In this document: positions 7,735 through 17,222 of the stretch, one piece after another
Layout: the number at the start of each line of letters is the position of its first letter
Numbering within the stretch: the first letter of the stretch is position 1
Assembly (NCBI GenBank): GCA_965217195.1
Contig: CBDCHL010000005.1
Coordinates: 496,001-560,000 of the forward strand
Direction: 5' to 3'
DNA: 64,000 nt
Origin: UBA6623 sp965217195
GTDB taxonomy: Bacteria > Acidobacteriota > Terriglobia > Bryobacterales > UBA6623
Notes under the pieces: model-generated
The model's database searches: none
Seen by the model: only the letters and a program-made list of their open reading frames with translations
What the model was told of the DNA's origin: nothing
Translations under genes and position numbers: made by a program

Positions 7735-8827
7735 CTGAGTCTCGCATAATATACTGTCAATCGAGACAAAGAGAAGACTGTTTCCAGAAAGCGGTAATCA
7801 AGCGCGGTTTGCGGCGCATTCGCCGCAGCGCTTTGCGGGCGCGCTCGTCGAGTTCCCAGTAGTCCTTCGGGCAGACGTTGGGCAACTCGTGCTGCTTCCA
7901 GTACGCCCAAATGTATTCCACCGGGTTCAACTCCGGCGCATAGGGCGGCAAGTACTCCGTTGCGATGTGATCCTCGGAGAGCTGGATGAACTCCCGCACC
8001 AGGCGGCTGCGGTGCGCCGGCAGCCGGTCCCAGACGATCAGCAGTGGGCCGTCGATGTGGCGCACCAAAGCCTTCAGGAAGTCGATGACCTCCAGCTCGC
8101 CGATCGCGCCGGGATAGAGCCGGAAGTAAAAGTTGCGCAACGTCAGCCCGGCCGACACCGACAGCTTGTCCCAGTTGAAGTTGAACTCCAACACCGGTGT
8201 CTCGCCGCGCGGCGCCCAGGTGCGGCAACGATGCGGCTTCTGACTCAATCCGCTTTCGTCGATGAAGACGATCGTACGTTCTTCTTTGCGGGCTTTTTTT
8301 TAATGGCCGGCCAAGTCTTGCGCTGCCAGCCGCGGATGGCCTCTTCGTTGCGCTCCCGCGCTTTGCCGACGGGCCGTTGCGGGCTCCAACCGAGCGCCCG
8401 CAGGATCTTCCAGACATGGCCCTCGTGATAGCGCACGCCGAACTCGTCTCCGATCAGACGAGCGACCCGCGGACAGCTCCACAGCGGCGTCGGGAAGCCG
8501 TGCGCCTCGGGGCCTTCCAGCAGCAACGCCTCGAGGCGTTCGAGCTGCGCGGCGTCCAACAGCGGCTTACGGCCGGCGCGGCCGGCCTGGCGCAACCCGG
8601 CTTCGCCGTCACGCCGGTATCGTCGCAGCCACTCGCTGACGCTTTGCCGCGCGACCTTCAATCGCCTCGCTGTCTCGGACTGACTACAGCCTTGCTCGAC
8701 CAACCGGATCGCTTTGAAACGGCGCTTCTCCAGGGCCTCGAAATCCCGCCGTACGCCTTTTGTATTTCCCATACATACAAAGACGTACGTACCCCAAAAA
8801 GGTGTCACTTTATTTTGCGAGATTCAA
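7735..8827 (-). mobile_element. IS630-type element, copy 1 (1093 bp)
   Basis: Inserted in the integrase gene, with TA duplications at 7733-7734 and 8828-8829. The ends are imperfect inverted repeats of about 25 bases: TTGAATCTCGCAAAATAAAG at the left end in transposase orientation, and CTGAGTCTCGCATAATATAC at the right end read inward. TA targeting and these ends fit the IS630/Tc1-mariner group. Confidence 0.95.
7757..8772 (-). CDS. IS630-type transposase (orfA/orfB, -1 frameshift), copy 1
   Basis: Two overlapping frames are predicted to give one DDE transposase of about 338 residues by -1 slippage at A_AAA_AAG (here on the minus strand at about 8293-8299). The first frame carries two HTH segments (RLKVARQSVSEWLRRYRRDG and ARLIGDEFGVRYHEGHVWKI). 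The second supplies the catalytic triad: D in TIVFIDESGLSQ, D in LLIVWDRLPAHRS and E in YAPELNPVEYIW. The first aspartate lies upstream of the second frame's own ATG (MSQKPHR at 8248), so only the fusion has all three acidic residues. The ATG used (MGNTKGVRR) is 12 codons after an alternative GTG. Confidence 0.92.
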
Positions 8828-9840
8828 TAAGAACCGCCGACAAGGTCATGTCGGAAAGGGGCCGACCCGGCCTTTCTCCGGGGAAGGTCAGCTCATGGGC
8901 TCCGAAACTCTTCATTTCATCCAGAATCGAGAGCGCTCGCTCCGCCAGCGGGACACGGTGCTCACGCCGACCCTTCATGCGGGCCGCGGGGATGATCCAG
9001 ATCTTGTCATCCAACTCCGGCCATCTCATCCAGCGGACCTCGCCGGAACGGGTCGCCGTGAGAATCGCGAACTCGAGCGCTCGGGCGCCGGCGCCCTTAC
9101 GCTTTCGCAACTCCTCCATGAATGACGGGATCTCGCGCCAGTCGAGCGCCGAATGGTGTTTTGGACGCTTCACCTTCGAGGGCGCAGGCAACAGCGCCTG
9201 CAAGTGTCCACGCCACCGAGCAGGGTTTTCTGCGTTCCGGTGTCCCTGCACCTTCGCCCAGTCGAGAACTCGTTCGACACGGCCCCGTAGCCGAGAAGCC
9301 GTCTCGGACTTCGATTCCCACAGGGGCCGCAGCACGTCAAGCACGCCCGCCGTGTTCACCTGATCGACCGGCAGCGGGCCAAGCACGGGATAGGCGTAGG
9401 TATTCAATGTCGCAGCCCATTGCGCGCGATGCTTGGGATTTGTCCACGCGCTCGAATGCGCTTCAAGGAATTGCTCGGCACACTCACGGAAGCTCGGGGT
9501 CGCGCCTCGGACTGCCTGCTCGCTGCGGCGGTGCTCCAATGGGTCTATGCCTTCAAGTAGGAGCAGCCGGCAGCGCTGCGCCGAGTGTCGCGCGTTGCTG
9601 AGTGTCACTGTATGCAGCGGCCCGAGTCCCATCTCACGCACTCGGCCCCCGCGCTCCCAACGGAACACCCAGGCTCGAGAGTTCTTGCGAACCCGGAGGT
9701 AAAGGCCGCCCCCGTCGCCATGAGTTCCAACGCCAGCCGTCGCTGCCTTGCGCGCGCTCAGTTTTCCTACCTTTCTCATGCTCGCCGTGAACCCCGTCTT
9801 ATCTTCGGTCTTACTACACAACGCGGATTGTAACAGACTT

Positions 9841-9925
9841 CGTCGGATGTACTCGGATGAAGAGCGGATCGTAGCTAGTTGATAATAGGGGATATCATGG
9901 ACTGTGTCGGACATCCTCGGATGTC
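9841..9925. promoter_or_regulatory. Short repeats upstream of the integrase
   Basis: TCGGATGT-like heptamers recur at about 9844, 9854 and 9919, and GACATCC/GGATGTC (9910-9925) form a small inverted repeat. Integrase promoters often contain arm-type or regulator sites of this kind. I could not find a paired attachment site or a tRNA nearby. Confidence 0.3.
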
Positions 9926-10055
9926 TCTATGGCGGACTCTCTCTCCGCCACCTTCTTATCTGTAAGTTACTGATTCTACAAAGCTACAGAATCACTGAAA
10001 ACGCTGGAAACGCATATCCTCGATACATTCTTGATACACGGGATGTGCAGTCGCT

Positions 10056-10822
10056 GGTGCGTCGGTTTCCATTGTTGATCGGCCCTGTCGCTGGTGGTTT
10101 GATCATCGATCATTTTGGGATGTTGGGGGGAGTAAGGATTGGTGCCGGGCCGGCTGTCTTGCCGGCTGCCGCGGCCATCGTCCTGCGAATGCGGATGTGC
10201 CGGCCCGCCCCCGCGCAGGTCAGTATCCGCGTGGCTTGGACGATTCCCTTCAATGCCTTCACACCGGGGCTGAAACGACTGCTGCTGAGCGATATCCTGA
10301 TTCGCTTCTGCGAACGCGTCCACTTCACGAGGGTAGCCATCTATGCGATGGATTCCATCGGCACAACGGCGTCTGCAAATGGGGCTTCTGGGCGCTATCG
10401 AGGTGACGGCCGCGGTGTTATCGTACCTGCCTGCCTCTTACTATGCCGACCGTCTAGACAAAGAGCCATTTGTTTTCGGCACTTTCGTGCTCTTCACGCT
10501 TTCCCCACTCGCCGTGTGGCCGGCCCGGGACTTCGGTTCCTTGAGCCTCGCTTTTGTCATTCGCGGGTTGCGAGAATTCGGTGAGCCGGCACGCAAGGGT
10601 CTGATCATCCGGGACGCACCCCAGGACCGCCGCGGACAGACCGTTGGTGCGTATTATTCGATCCGTGACGGCCGGCCCGGCATCGGGTCGCTTTTTGGAG
10701 CTGTCCTGTGGAGTGTGAGTCCGCGCGCCAACTTCGCCGGCGCCGCCGCTTTGGGGATCGCCGGCACAGTTGTTTACGCCGTCACGATTTGGTCGCATAA
10801 GAAGGAGGCTGTGGTTCGATGA
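10056..10822 (+). pseudogene. MFS transporter, 5' truncated and frameshifted
   Basis: A remnant of a major facilitator permease. The first recognisable frame starts near 10056 with LLIGPVAGGLIIDHFGMLGG and runs through TPGLKRLLLSDILIRFCERV. Near 10370 it shifts to a frame reading QMGLLGAIEVTAAVLSYLPA, then SYYADRL (the loop motif between helices) and FVIRGLREFGEPARKGLI. The N-terminal helices are absent. The stop overlaps the next gene's ATG (ATGA at 10819-10822), so it was once the first cistron of the ABC transporter operon. The missing 5' part coincides with the right side of the accessory island, which suggests that island arrival or a deletion removed it. Confidence 0.8.
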
Positions 10823-11850
10823 AGACTTCAACGCTCGCAGGGCACTGTTTGCTGCCAATCGGCGCATTGCTGACTCTAGCCGGCTGCACGAACGGTCGCC
10901 AAGACGCCGTCAACGTGGTTGTTGCCTATGTCAGCGAGGATCAGGTTTTCTCAGAACCAATCCTCAGAGACTTCGAACAGGAAACGGGCATCCGGGTGCA
11001 AGCAGTTTTCGACACCGAAGAGACCAAGAGCACCGGCGTGATGAACCGCTTGCTGGCTGAGAAAGCCAATCCCCAAGGCGATGTATTTTGGGCGAACGAG
11101 CCGATCCGCGCCGAGTATCTGAAACAGCAAGGAATCGCTGCCTCCTACGTATCTCCCAACGCCGCGGGTATTCCCGATCACTTCAAGGATCCCCAAGGCT
11201 ATTGGACGGGCTTCTCGGCCCGTTCAAGACCCTTTGTCGTCAACAGCGACTTCCCTGGGGAGAGGCCTAAGACCGTCTGGGACTACACCGACCCGCGCTT
11301 CAAAGGAAAAGGCGTAATTGCCAACCCCTTGTTCGGGACCACGACCGTCTACAGCGCAGCACTGTTCACACTCTGGGGGGACGACAAAGCAAAAGAGTTT
11401 TTCGAGGGCCTGAAAACCAATGACGTAAAAATATCGACCAGCAACGGTGAAAGCGCCGATCTGGTCGGGTCCGGGGAGTTCGGATTTTCCCTGGTTGACA
11501 GCGACGATGCCTACAGCCGTATCAAGCAAGGTAGGCCGATTGAAATCATTTATCCTGACCAGGGACCTGAAGGAATCGGTTGTTTGATTCTCCCCAACGC
11601 CGTGGTTCTAATCGCCGGAGGGCCGCATCCGGAAGTCGGCAAGAAGTTGATCGACTATTTGCTATCTACAGAAACTGAGCGCAAGCTGGCGTTTTCCAAC
11701 GCCGCGCAAATTCCCCTACACGCCGGAGTCGAAACCCCACCGGATATGAGATCAATCGAGGGTCTGAAAACGATGCAAGTCAGCTATGCGGAAGTCGCTC
11801 GAAAAATGGAGGAGATTCAACCCTTCTTGAAAACGTGGGTGGGTTACTGA
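10819..11850 (+). CDS. ABC transporter solute-binding lipoprotein (iron(III)-type)
   Basis: A 343-residue periplasmic binding protein. A lipoprotein signal peptide ends in the lipobox LAGC (cysteine at about residue 22). The mature part begins VVVAYVSEDQVFSEPILRDF and continues EQETGIRVQAVFDTEETKST, characteristic of the Fe(III)/Fut/Afu class of type 2 binding proteins. Further family features are VFWANEPIRAEYLKQQG, FKGKGVIANPLFGTTTV and the C-terminal FSNAAQIPLHAGV. It would capture an oxyanion-coordinated metal or small anion and pass it to the permease encoded next. Translation is coupled to the MFS remnant upstream, and its 3' end overlaps the permease start. Confidence 0.88.
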   Translation: MKTSTLAGHCLLPIGALLTLAGCTNGRQDAVNVVVAYVSEDQVFSEPILRDFEQETGIRVQAVFDTEETKSTGVMNRLLAEKANPQGDVFWANEPIRAEYLKQQGIAASYVSPNAAGIPDHFKDPQGYWTGFSARSRPFVVNSDFPGERPKTVWDYTDPRFKGKGVIANPLFGTTTVYSAALFTLWGDDKAKEFFEGLKTNDVKISTSNGESADLVGSGEFGFSLVDSDDAYSRIKQGRPIEIIYPDQGPEGIGCLILPNAVVLIAGGPHPEVGKKLIDYLLSTETERKLAFSNAAQIPLHAGVETPPDMRSIEGLKTMQVSYAEVARKMEEIQPFLKTWVGY

Positions 11851-13452
11851 ACTTGGCCAAGCGTATCATCTTAACGGCAGCCGTGGTGCTTCTAGTGGCA
11901 GCGGGCCTTTTGCCTCTGCTGGTGATGCTTGTCAAAAGCCTGACGGTCGATGGCCACTGGAGCTTTGCCTACTACAAAGAACTTTTCAGCTCCGGCCGAC
12001 CGTTGACGCTTTTGCAAAACAGCTTCCTGCTGGCCGCTCTAACTGCGCTGCTGGCGACCGCCGCCGGAGTTCCTCTCGCTGTGTTGCTCGCCCGGACGGA
12101 CTTGCCTCTGCGAGGGATGTTTACCATCTTGTTCACGATTCCGTTGTTGCTCCCACCCTACGTCACAGCCGTGTCCTGGTTTGATCTGCTTGGCCGACAA
12201 GGCTTGCTGTCGCGAGTCTGGGGGGAACCGGTCGGGCAATGGACGTCTTCCCAATTGTTCGGGCTGCCGGGCTGTGTACTCGTGCTGGTGCCAACCTTCT
12301 TGCCAATCCCGTTGCTGCTTACGATGGCCTACCTCCACGGTGTTGACCGGCGCCTGGAAGAAGCTGGAATTCTTGTGGCGGGTTGGGGTACGGTGCTGCG
12401 AAAAATCACCGTGCCGCTTGTCCTGCCGGGAATCGCCCTCGGGGCGACACTCGTGTTCTTACTGACGTTGGGAGAAATCGGTGTACCGACCTTCCTCCGC
12501 TACGACGTATTCGCTGTGGAGAGCCTTACGCAGTTCGCGGCCTTTCATGACTTTGGCGCAGCGACGGCTGCGGCGGTCCCGCTCGCTTTGATCACACTAT
12601 TGCTCTTGTTCGCAGAGTGGCGCTTCTTCGACTCTCGGACTGTCCCTCTTCGGATGATGGCCCCTGTCGGTTCATCTGAGCTGATTCGTCTGCGCAAGTT
12701 CCGGCGTTGGCTGGTTCTCGCGGTAGGCTCCACTTGCCTTTTCTTCGTCATTTCGCCGCTAGTAGTATTGGCGCTTCAGTCAGCGTCACACAGTGCTTAC
12801 GTGGACGCCTTCACACGAGCGGGGGCCAGCTTGCTCCGCAGCATCGGCTACGCCGGCGTCGGCGCCTCGCTCTTGACCGGCATTGGCTTCTTTCTCGGCT
12901 ACCTCGTTCATAGCAGGGCTCCCGGCTTAGCCCGCTTCACTGACGGACTGACCCTTTTCTTGTTCGCGGTTCCCGGGGAGTGTGACCGGCATCGGCCTTG
13001 TTATTTTGTGGAACACGCCCGCTACGGCTTTCATCTACGCAAGCCCGTGGATCGTGCTGTTTGGGTATCTGTCGCAGTATGCTGCATTGGCCACTCGGGC
13101 CACGGTAGCCACCTTGAACCAGATTCCGCCCTCCATGGAGGAGTCTGCTCAAGTTGCCGGAGCGTCTTGGCTACGTAGGATTGTGCAGATCGTAGTTCCA
13201 CTCTCGGGTCGCGGCCTGCTGGCGGCCTGGCTGCTGGGATACATTTTCTGCTTGCGCGACTTGGGCATCACGATGCTCGTCTACCCGCCGGGCGGCGACA
13301 CCCTGCCTGTGCGGACGTTCACGCTGATGGCCAATGGACCACCCGATTTGATTGCCGCCCTGTGCATGCTGATGGTCACCGTCACGTTGTTTCCTCTATT
13401 CGCTTTCGCCATCGTCGTTCGGCGCAGGAGATTGCCACATGTCGTTCATTGA
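11835..13452 (+). pseudogene. Fused ABC permease (iron(III)-type) with a one-base frameshift
   Basis: A double-length inner-membrane permease with two BPD_transp_1 domains. The first EAA-like loop is EEAGILVAGWGTVLRKITVP, the second EESAQVAGASWLRRIVQIVV. The frame from 11835 (GTG; a TTG at 11853 is also possible) is good up to LFLFAVPG at about 12975 and then turns to nonsense. The plus-one frame continues with SVTGIGLVILWNTPATAFIY to the stop at 13452. One extra G in GGGG at about 12975-12978 accounts for it. It is either a real inactivating mutation or a base-calling error in a homopolymer. The two halves together make about 538 residues, normal for the fused FbpB/AfuB type. Confidence 0.85.
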
Positions 13453-14179
13453 GTTTCGCTCCGTGATGAAAACCTACGGACGGCGTACGGTGCTGTCCAG
13501 TTTCACACTCCACGTTGAACAGGGAGAGCGGCTCGTCATCCTTGGGCCCTCCGGGTGCGGCAAGACCACTCTGCTCCGCCTGCTTGCGGGTTTGGCGGTT
13601 CCAGATGAGGGAACCATAACTGTGGCTAATAGCGTCGTGGCGGCCGACGGACGGGTGCTGCTGGAACCGGAAAAGCGAAACATCGGTATGGTTTTCCAGG
13701 ATCTTGCCCTGTGGCCGCACTTGACCGTCGAGGGTAACTTGGCATTCGGCTTGAATGCACGAAGCGTTCCCGAAGCCCTTCGCGAGGAACGAATCGACCG
13801 CCTACTCCGGCTTACCGACCTGGTAGACCGCCGTCAAGCCCGCCCTGCCGAGCTTTCCGGTGGTGAGCAGCAGCGTGTGGCTCTCGCTCGGGCGTTGGTG
13901 CTGGAGCCGCAGGTCCTTCTCATGGACGAGCCGCTCTCTAACCTCAATCTCGAACTTAGCCTGTCTTTGCGTGCCGAAATCCTACGCCTTCACGAAAGGC
14001 TGGGCTTCACTCTTCTCTACGTGACGCACAGCCGCGAAGAAGCTCTCGAAATAGGCCAACGAGTGGTGATTATGGAGAACGGCCGCGTCGATCGAATCGG
14101 CTTGCCGGCCGAGGTCTCCCAATACCTGAACCACCGCGCGGAGTCGGCCGGAGGAGTGTTGGGTGGAGACAGGCAGTGA
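13439..14179 (+). CDS. ABC transporter ATPase (iron(III)-type)
   Basis: A 246-residue ATP-binding subunit with Walker A (GPSGCGKTTLL), Q-loop (GMVFQDLALWPHLTV), ABC signature (LSGGEQQRVALARAL), Walker B (VLLMDEPLSNL) and switch histidine (YVTHSREEAL). It would power the permease encoded just upstream, with which it overlaps by 14 bases. It is shorter than FbpC-type ATPases because the C-terminal TOBE regulatory domain is missing. It ends 40 bases before IS630-type copy 2, but nothing shows that the insertion shortened it. Confidence 0.93.
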   Translation: MSFIEFRSVMKTYGRRTVLSSFTLHVEQGERLVILGPSGCGKTTLLRLLAGLAVPDEGTITVANSVVAADGRVLLEPEKRNIGMVFQDLALWPHLTVEGNLAFGLNARSVPEALREERIDRLLRLTDLVDRRQARPAELSGGEQQRVALARALVLEPQVLLMDEPLSNLNLELSLSLRAEILRLHERLGFTLLYVTHSREEALEIGQRVVIMENGRVDRIGLPAEVSQYLNHRAESAGGVLGGDRQ

Positions 14180-14221
14180 ACAAGATACAGTGACCGGCTT
14201 GTAGCTCCCCAGTTGCAGCTA

Positions 14222-15314
14222 TTGAATCTCGCAAAATAAAGTGACACCTTTTTGGGGTACGTACGTCTTTGTATGTATGGGAAATACAAAAGGCGTACGG
14301 CGGGATTTCGAGGCCCTGGAGAAGCGCCGTTTCAAAGCGATCCGGTTGGTCGAGCAAGGCTGTAGTCAGTCCGAGACAGCGAGGCGATTGAAGGTCGCGC
14401 GGCAAAGCGTCAGCGAGTGGCTGCGACGATACCGGCGTGACGGCGAAGCCGGGTTGCGCCAGGCCGGCCGCGCCGGCCGTAAGCCGCTGTTGGACGCCGC
14501 GCAGCTCGAACGCCTCGAGGCGTTGCTGCTGGAAGGCCCCGAGGCGCACGGCTTCCCGACGCCGCTGTGGAGCTGTCCGCGGGTCGCTCGTCTGATCGGA
14601 GACGAGTTCGGCGTGCGCTATCACGAGGGCCATGTCTGGAAGATCCTGCGGGCGCTCGGTTGGAGCCCGCAACGGCCCGTCGGCAAAGCGCGGGAGCGCA
14701 ACGAAGAGGCCATCCGCGGCTGGCAGCGCAAGACTTGGCCGGCCATTAAAAAAAAGCCCGCAAAGAAGAACGTACGATCGTCTTCATCGACGAAAGCGGA
14801 TTGAGTCAGAAGCCGCATCGTTGCCGCACCTGGGCGCCGCGCGGCGAGACACCGGTGTTGGAGTTCAACTTCAACTGGGACAAGCTGTCGGTGTCGGCCG
14901 GGCTGACGTTGCGCAACTTTTACTTCCGGCTCTATCCCGGCGCGATCGGCGAGCTGGAGGTCATCGACTTCCTGAAGGCTTTGGTGCGCCACATCGACGG
15001 CCCACTGCTGATCGTCTGGGACCGGCTGCCGGCGCACCGCAGCCGCCTGGTGCGGGAGTTCATCCAGCTCTCCGAGGATCACATCGCAACGGAGTACTTG
15101 CCGCCCTATGCGCCGGAGTTGAACCCGGTGGAATACATTTGGGCGTACTGGAAGCAGCACGAGTTGCCCAACGTCTGCCCGAAGGACTACTGGGAACTCG
15201 ACGAGCGCGCCCGCAAAGCGCTGCGGCGAATGCGCCGCAAACCGCGCTTGATTACCGCTTTCTGGAAACAGTCTTCTCTTTGTCTCGATTGACAGTATAT
15301 TATGCGGGACTCAG
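14222..15314 (+). mobile_element. IS630-type element, copy 2 (1093 bp)
   Basis: Flanked by TA at 14220-14221 and 15315-15316. It sits in the space downstream of the ABC operon. It differs from the other copies by at least one base near the right end (GCGGGAC in place of GCGAGAC). Confidence 0.95.
14277..15292 (+). CDS. IS630-type transposase (frameshifted), copy 2
   Basis: Predicted protein identical to copy 1. In this copy the zero frame runs ATG 14277 to stop 14804, the slippery A run is 14748-14755 followed by G, and the second frame ends at 15292. Confidence 0.92.
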
Positions 15315-15316
15315 TA

Positions 15317-15773
15317 GGCACTCCACGACTAGCTGGAGACTCGGGTCCGCTCGGAGGAACGACCGTTGCGAACCTTTGTCTTGATCAGAACCGCTGTCGT
15401 TCTTGCGCCGGGCTGCTCAGTTCTCACGCCGCTGGAAGCTCAGAAAAAAGACCATGGCCCTGGAGCACTTGGAAGCCCTGTGGCTCCCGCTCACAGAGCC
15501 CACGCAGGGCGGAATCCCGGTTTCGGGGGAAAAGAAAGCGAGAGTTCCAGTTTCCCAGTTTGGTGAAAACCAGCCCGCGAGGCCGCAGGCCGATGGGCGG
15601 GATCGTTTCGCTAATTCATTGCAGCCGAGTGAGCCGGTTGGCAAGGAGGCAAGCGCGTTTCAGGGCACAGGGGGGGGCAGAGCGCGCCCTCAGATCGAGG
15701 GGATGCCAGTGAGCAAGTCTTCGGGTTTGCATCGAAGGCCGGTCCACATCAAGCGATCCCGACTCGGCTCCGG
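15317..15773 (+). other. Degenerate region, possible secreted-protein relic
   Basis: About 450 bases with no intact gene. A signal-peptide-like start (MRTFVLIRTAVVLAPGCSVL) lies at 15366. Then the neighbouring frame from about 15460 reads LWLPLTEPTQGGIPVSGEKK and SQFGENQPARPQADGRDRF. The change of frame suggests a decayed exported protein, but I cannot name a family. Confidence 0.35.
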
Positions 15774-16538
15774 TTACGCGGTTGCGGCGGATGGTCGAGC
15801 GGACAGCTCGCCGTTCCCGCTCTCAATCGTGACAGCCAGATCCCGCAGCAGCCCGCCCCCGTCACCACGAAAAGCACTCCCATGTTGACAGGCCAGCATC
15901 GACGGATCGAGGCTCGCCAGCCGCTCAAGAGCAGCCGTTGTATTCGTCGCGTGCGCGTAGTAGTCCATCATCTCGCGCATTGATTCGCTGGCGGTGAGTA
16001 CTTCCGACTCGGTCACCGCGGGCGGGTTGCCGCCCGGTTGCGTGAAGAGATCCCCGCAGAGCAATGTCTTCGTTGACAGATCAAATAAAATGCCGCAATC
16101 CCAGCCGTGCGGAACGTGCGGCGTGTAGAGCCACTTCATCCGGCGGCTTCCGATCGAAAATTCCTCGCCATTCCCGAACCCGCGGGGCGGCCTGTCGGCA
16201 TAGTCATTGAGCGACGTCAACACGCCGATTTCAGCGCCAAACGGCGTCGCACCGGGCGCGGCTGCCAGCAGCTCATTCAGCGCACCGAATTCGTCGCCTT
16301 CAAAGTGCGCTCCACCGATCCAACGCAGCTTCTCGACCGGCATCACCTTCCCAATGGCTTCGAGCGTGTTGGGGAACACCTTTCGCCAGCCGGTGTGGAA
16401 GAGCAGGGGTTCGTCGTCGTCAATCAAGTAGGAATTGAAGGTGAATCCGCCGGGGATCACGTCCAGCGGCGTGCAAATGCGATAGATTCCGGCCGCGACC
16501 TCGTCAACTCGGGTGTCTGTTTCTTTGCTTGCGATCAA
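15774..16538 (-). CDS. Flavodiiron-like MBL-fold metallo-hydrolase
   Basis: A 254-residue metallo-beta-lactamase-fold protein of the oxygen-binding diiron (ODP) subgroup. The ligand set is visible: H-x-E-x-D in GGAHFEGDEFG (H78, E80, D82), a histidine in YTPHVPHGWD, the bridging aspartate in LLCGDLFTQPG and a histidine in LACQHGSAFRG. The HxExD form, rather than HxHxDH, is typical of flavodiiron NO/O2 reductases and their single-domain relatives. No flavodoxin domain follows, so it would need a separate electron donor. It is cytoplasmic. It is divergent from the ECF sigma gene, with about 100 bases between the starts. Confidence 0.85.
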   Translation of the reverse strand: MIASKETDTRVDEVAAGIYRICTPLDVIPGGFTFNSYLIDDDEPLLFHTGWRKVFPNTLEAIGKVMPVEKLRWIGGAHFEGDEFGALNELLAAAPGATPFGAEIGVLTSLNDYADRPPRGFGNGEEFSIGSRRMKWLYTPHVPHGWDCGILFDLSTKTLLCGDLFTQPGGNPPAVTESEVLTASESMREMMDYYAHATNTTAALERLASLDPSMLACQHGSAFRGDGGGLLRDLAVTIESGNGELSARPSAATA

Positions 16539-16600
16539 TGTGATTTCTCCTTCTCCGCGGGTCGACCGCCATGGGGACGGTCCGCTTTCGACACCTGGAC

Positions 16601-16627
16601 GTGTAACAACACGCCTTCCCGTTACAC
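16601..16627. promoter_or_regulatory. Inverted repeat GTGTAAC-N13-GTTACAC
   Basis: A perfect 7-base inverted repeat (16601-16607 and 16621-16627) lies in the divergent space between the MBL gene and the sigma factor, just before the sigma start. It could be an operator or part of the ECF promoter. The function is inferred. Confidence 0.45.
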
Positions 16628-16636
16628 ATAAAATAT

Positions 16637-17188
16637 GTGTTGATGCAAATCGAGCTGAACGATGCCGAGCTGGTGCGGCAGATCGGGGCTGGAGACGACC
16701 GCGATGCCGAGGCCGAGCTGTTCCGCCGCATGGCTCCGCGTGTTCGGCTCTATGGCCTGCGTCACCTCAGAGATGAACACGCCGCGGAGGACTTGGCCCA
16801 GCAAGTCCTGATCACGACGCTGGAAGCTCTGCGGGCCGGTCGGCTGCGTGAACCGGAGAAGTTGGTATCCTTCGTGCTCGGGACGTGCCGCATGACGGTG
16901 CTCAACCTGAAGCGCGGCGAGCATCGAAAAAAGCGCTTACTGGCACAGTTCGGGGCGGATTTAGCGATGCCGGCGCAACCGCCCGGACCGCGCCTCGACC
17001 AAGAACAGCTCGCCCGCTGCCTGCGGAATCTAAAGGAGCGCGAACGGACAGTCGTCGTCATGACTTTCTATGACGAGCAGACAGGTGCGGATGTGGCCGG
17101 TTTCCTGGGCGTTTCCGAAGCCAACGTACGGGTGATCCGCCATCGAGCGATCAAACAGCTGCGCGATTGCATGGGGGTTTCGGCCTGA
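16637..17188 (+). CDS. ECF-type RNA polymerase sigma factor
   Basis: An alternative sigma factor of about 183 residues. Region 2 includes LFRRMAPRVRLYGLRHLRDE followed by HAAEDLAQQVLITTLEAL (the DLxQxV core), and region 4 includes LKERERTVVVMTFYDEQTGA then VSEANVRVIRHRAIKQLRDC. GTG 16637, TTG 16640 and ATG 16643 are all possible starts. The zinc-finger gene follows after 34 bases and is the likely anti-sigma partner. Confidence 0.9.
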   Translation: MLMQIELNDAELVRQIGAGDDRDAEAELFRRMAPRVRLYGLRHLRDEHAAEDLAQQVLITTLEALRAGRLREPEKLVSFVLGTCRMTVLNLKRGEHRKKRLLAQFGADLAMPAQPPGPRLDQEQLARCLRNLKERERTVVVMTFYDEQTGADVAGFLGVSEANVRVIRHRAIKQLRDCMGVSA

Positions 17189-17222
17189 AGATCGAAAACG
17201 CGGGCTTCCTCAGGACTACCCA

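Larger units (their letters stand above)
7485..9779 (-). pseudogene. P4-type tyrosine integrase split by IS630-type copy 1
   Basis: A site-specific integrase that would insert or excise the island. The N-terminal part (9779 down to 8828) starts MRKVGKLSARKAATAGVGTH, followed by GDGGGLYLRVRK, typical of the DUF4102 arm-binding domain. The first catalytic arginine region is AILTATRSGEVRWMRWPEL. The C-terminal part (7732 down to 7485) holds LTVHGFRSTFRDWAGE (H-x-x-R), ALAHR and the likely nucleophile in AAYRRGD. Removing the element and one TA copy joins the halves in frame as MTLSAVLKRMGRAELTVHG. The restored gene is exactly 400 codons including the stop. The earlier in-frame start at 9914 has no family support. 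As found, the N-terminal piece ends in element-encoded IESRKIK and lacks the catalytic His and Tyr. Confidence 0.92.

Noticed and set aside
9910..9925. Inverted repeat near the integrase as an attachment site
   Set aside because: No second copy was found at the left side of the island and there is no tRNA end, so it is only kept as a possible regulator site.
14621..15160. Antisense and alternate frames inside every IS630-type copy
   Set aside because: They recur only because the element recurs. The frameshifted transposase explains the coding signal.
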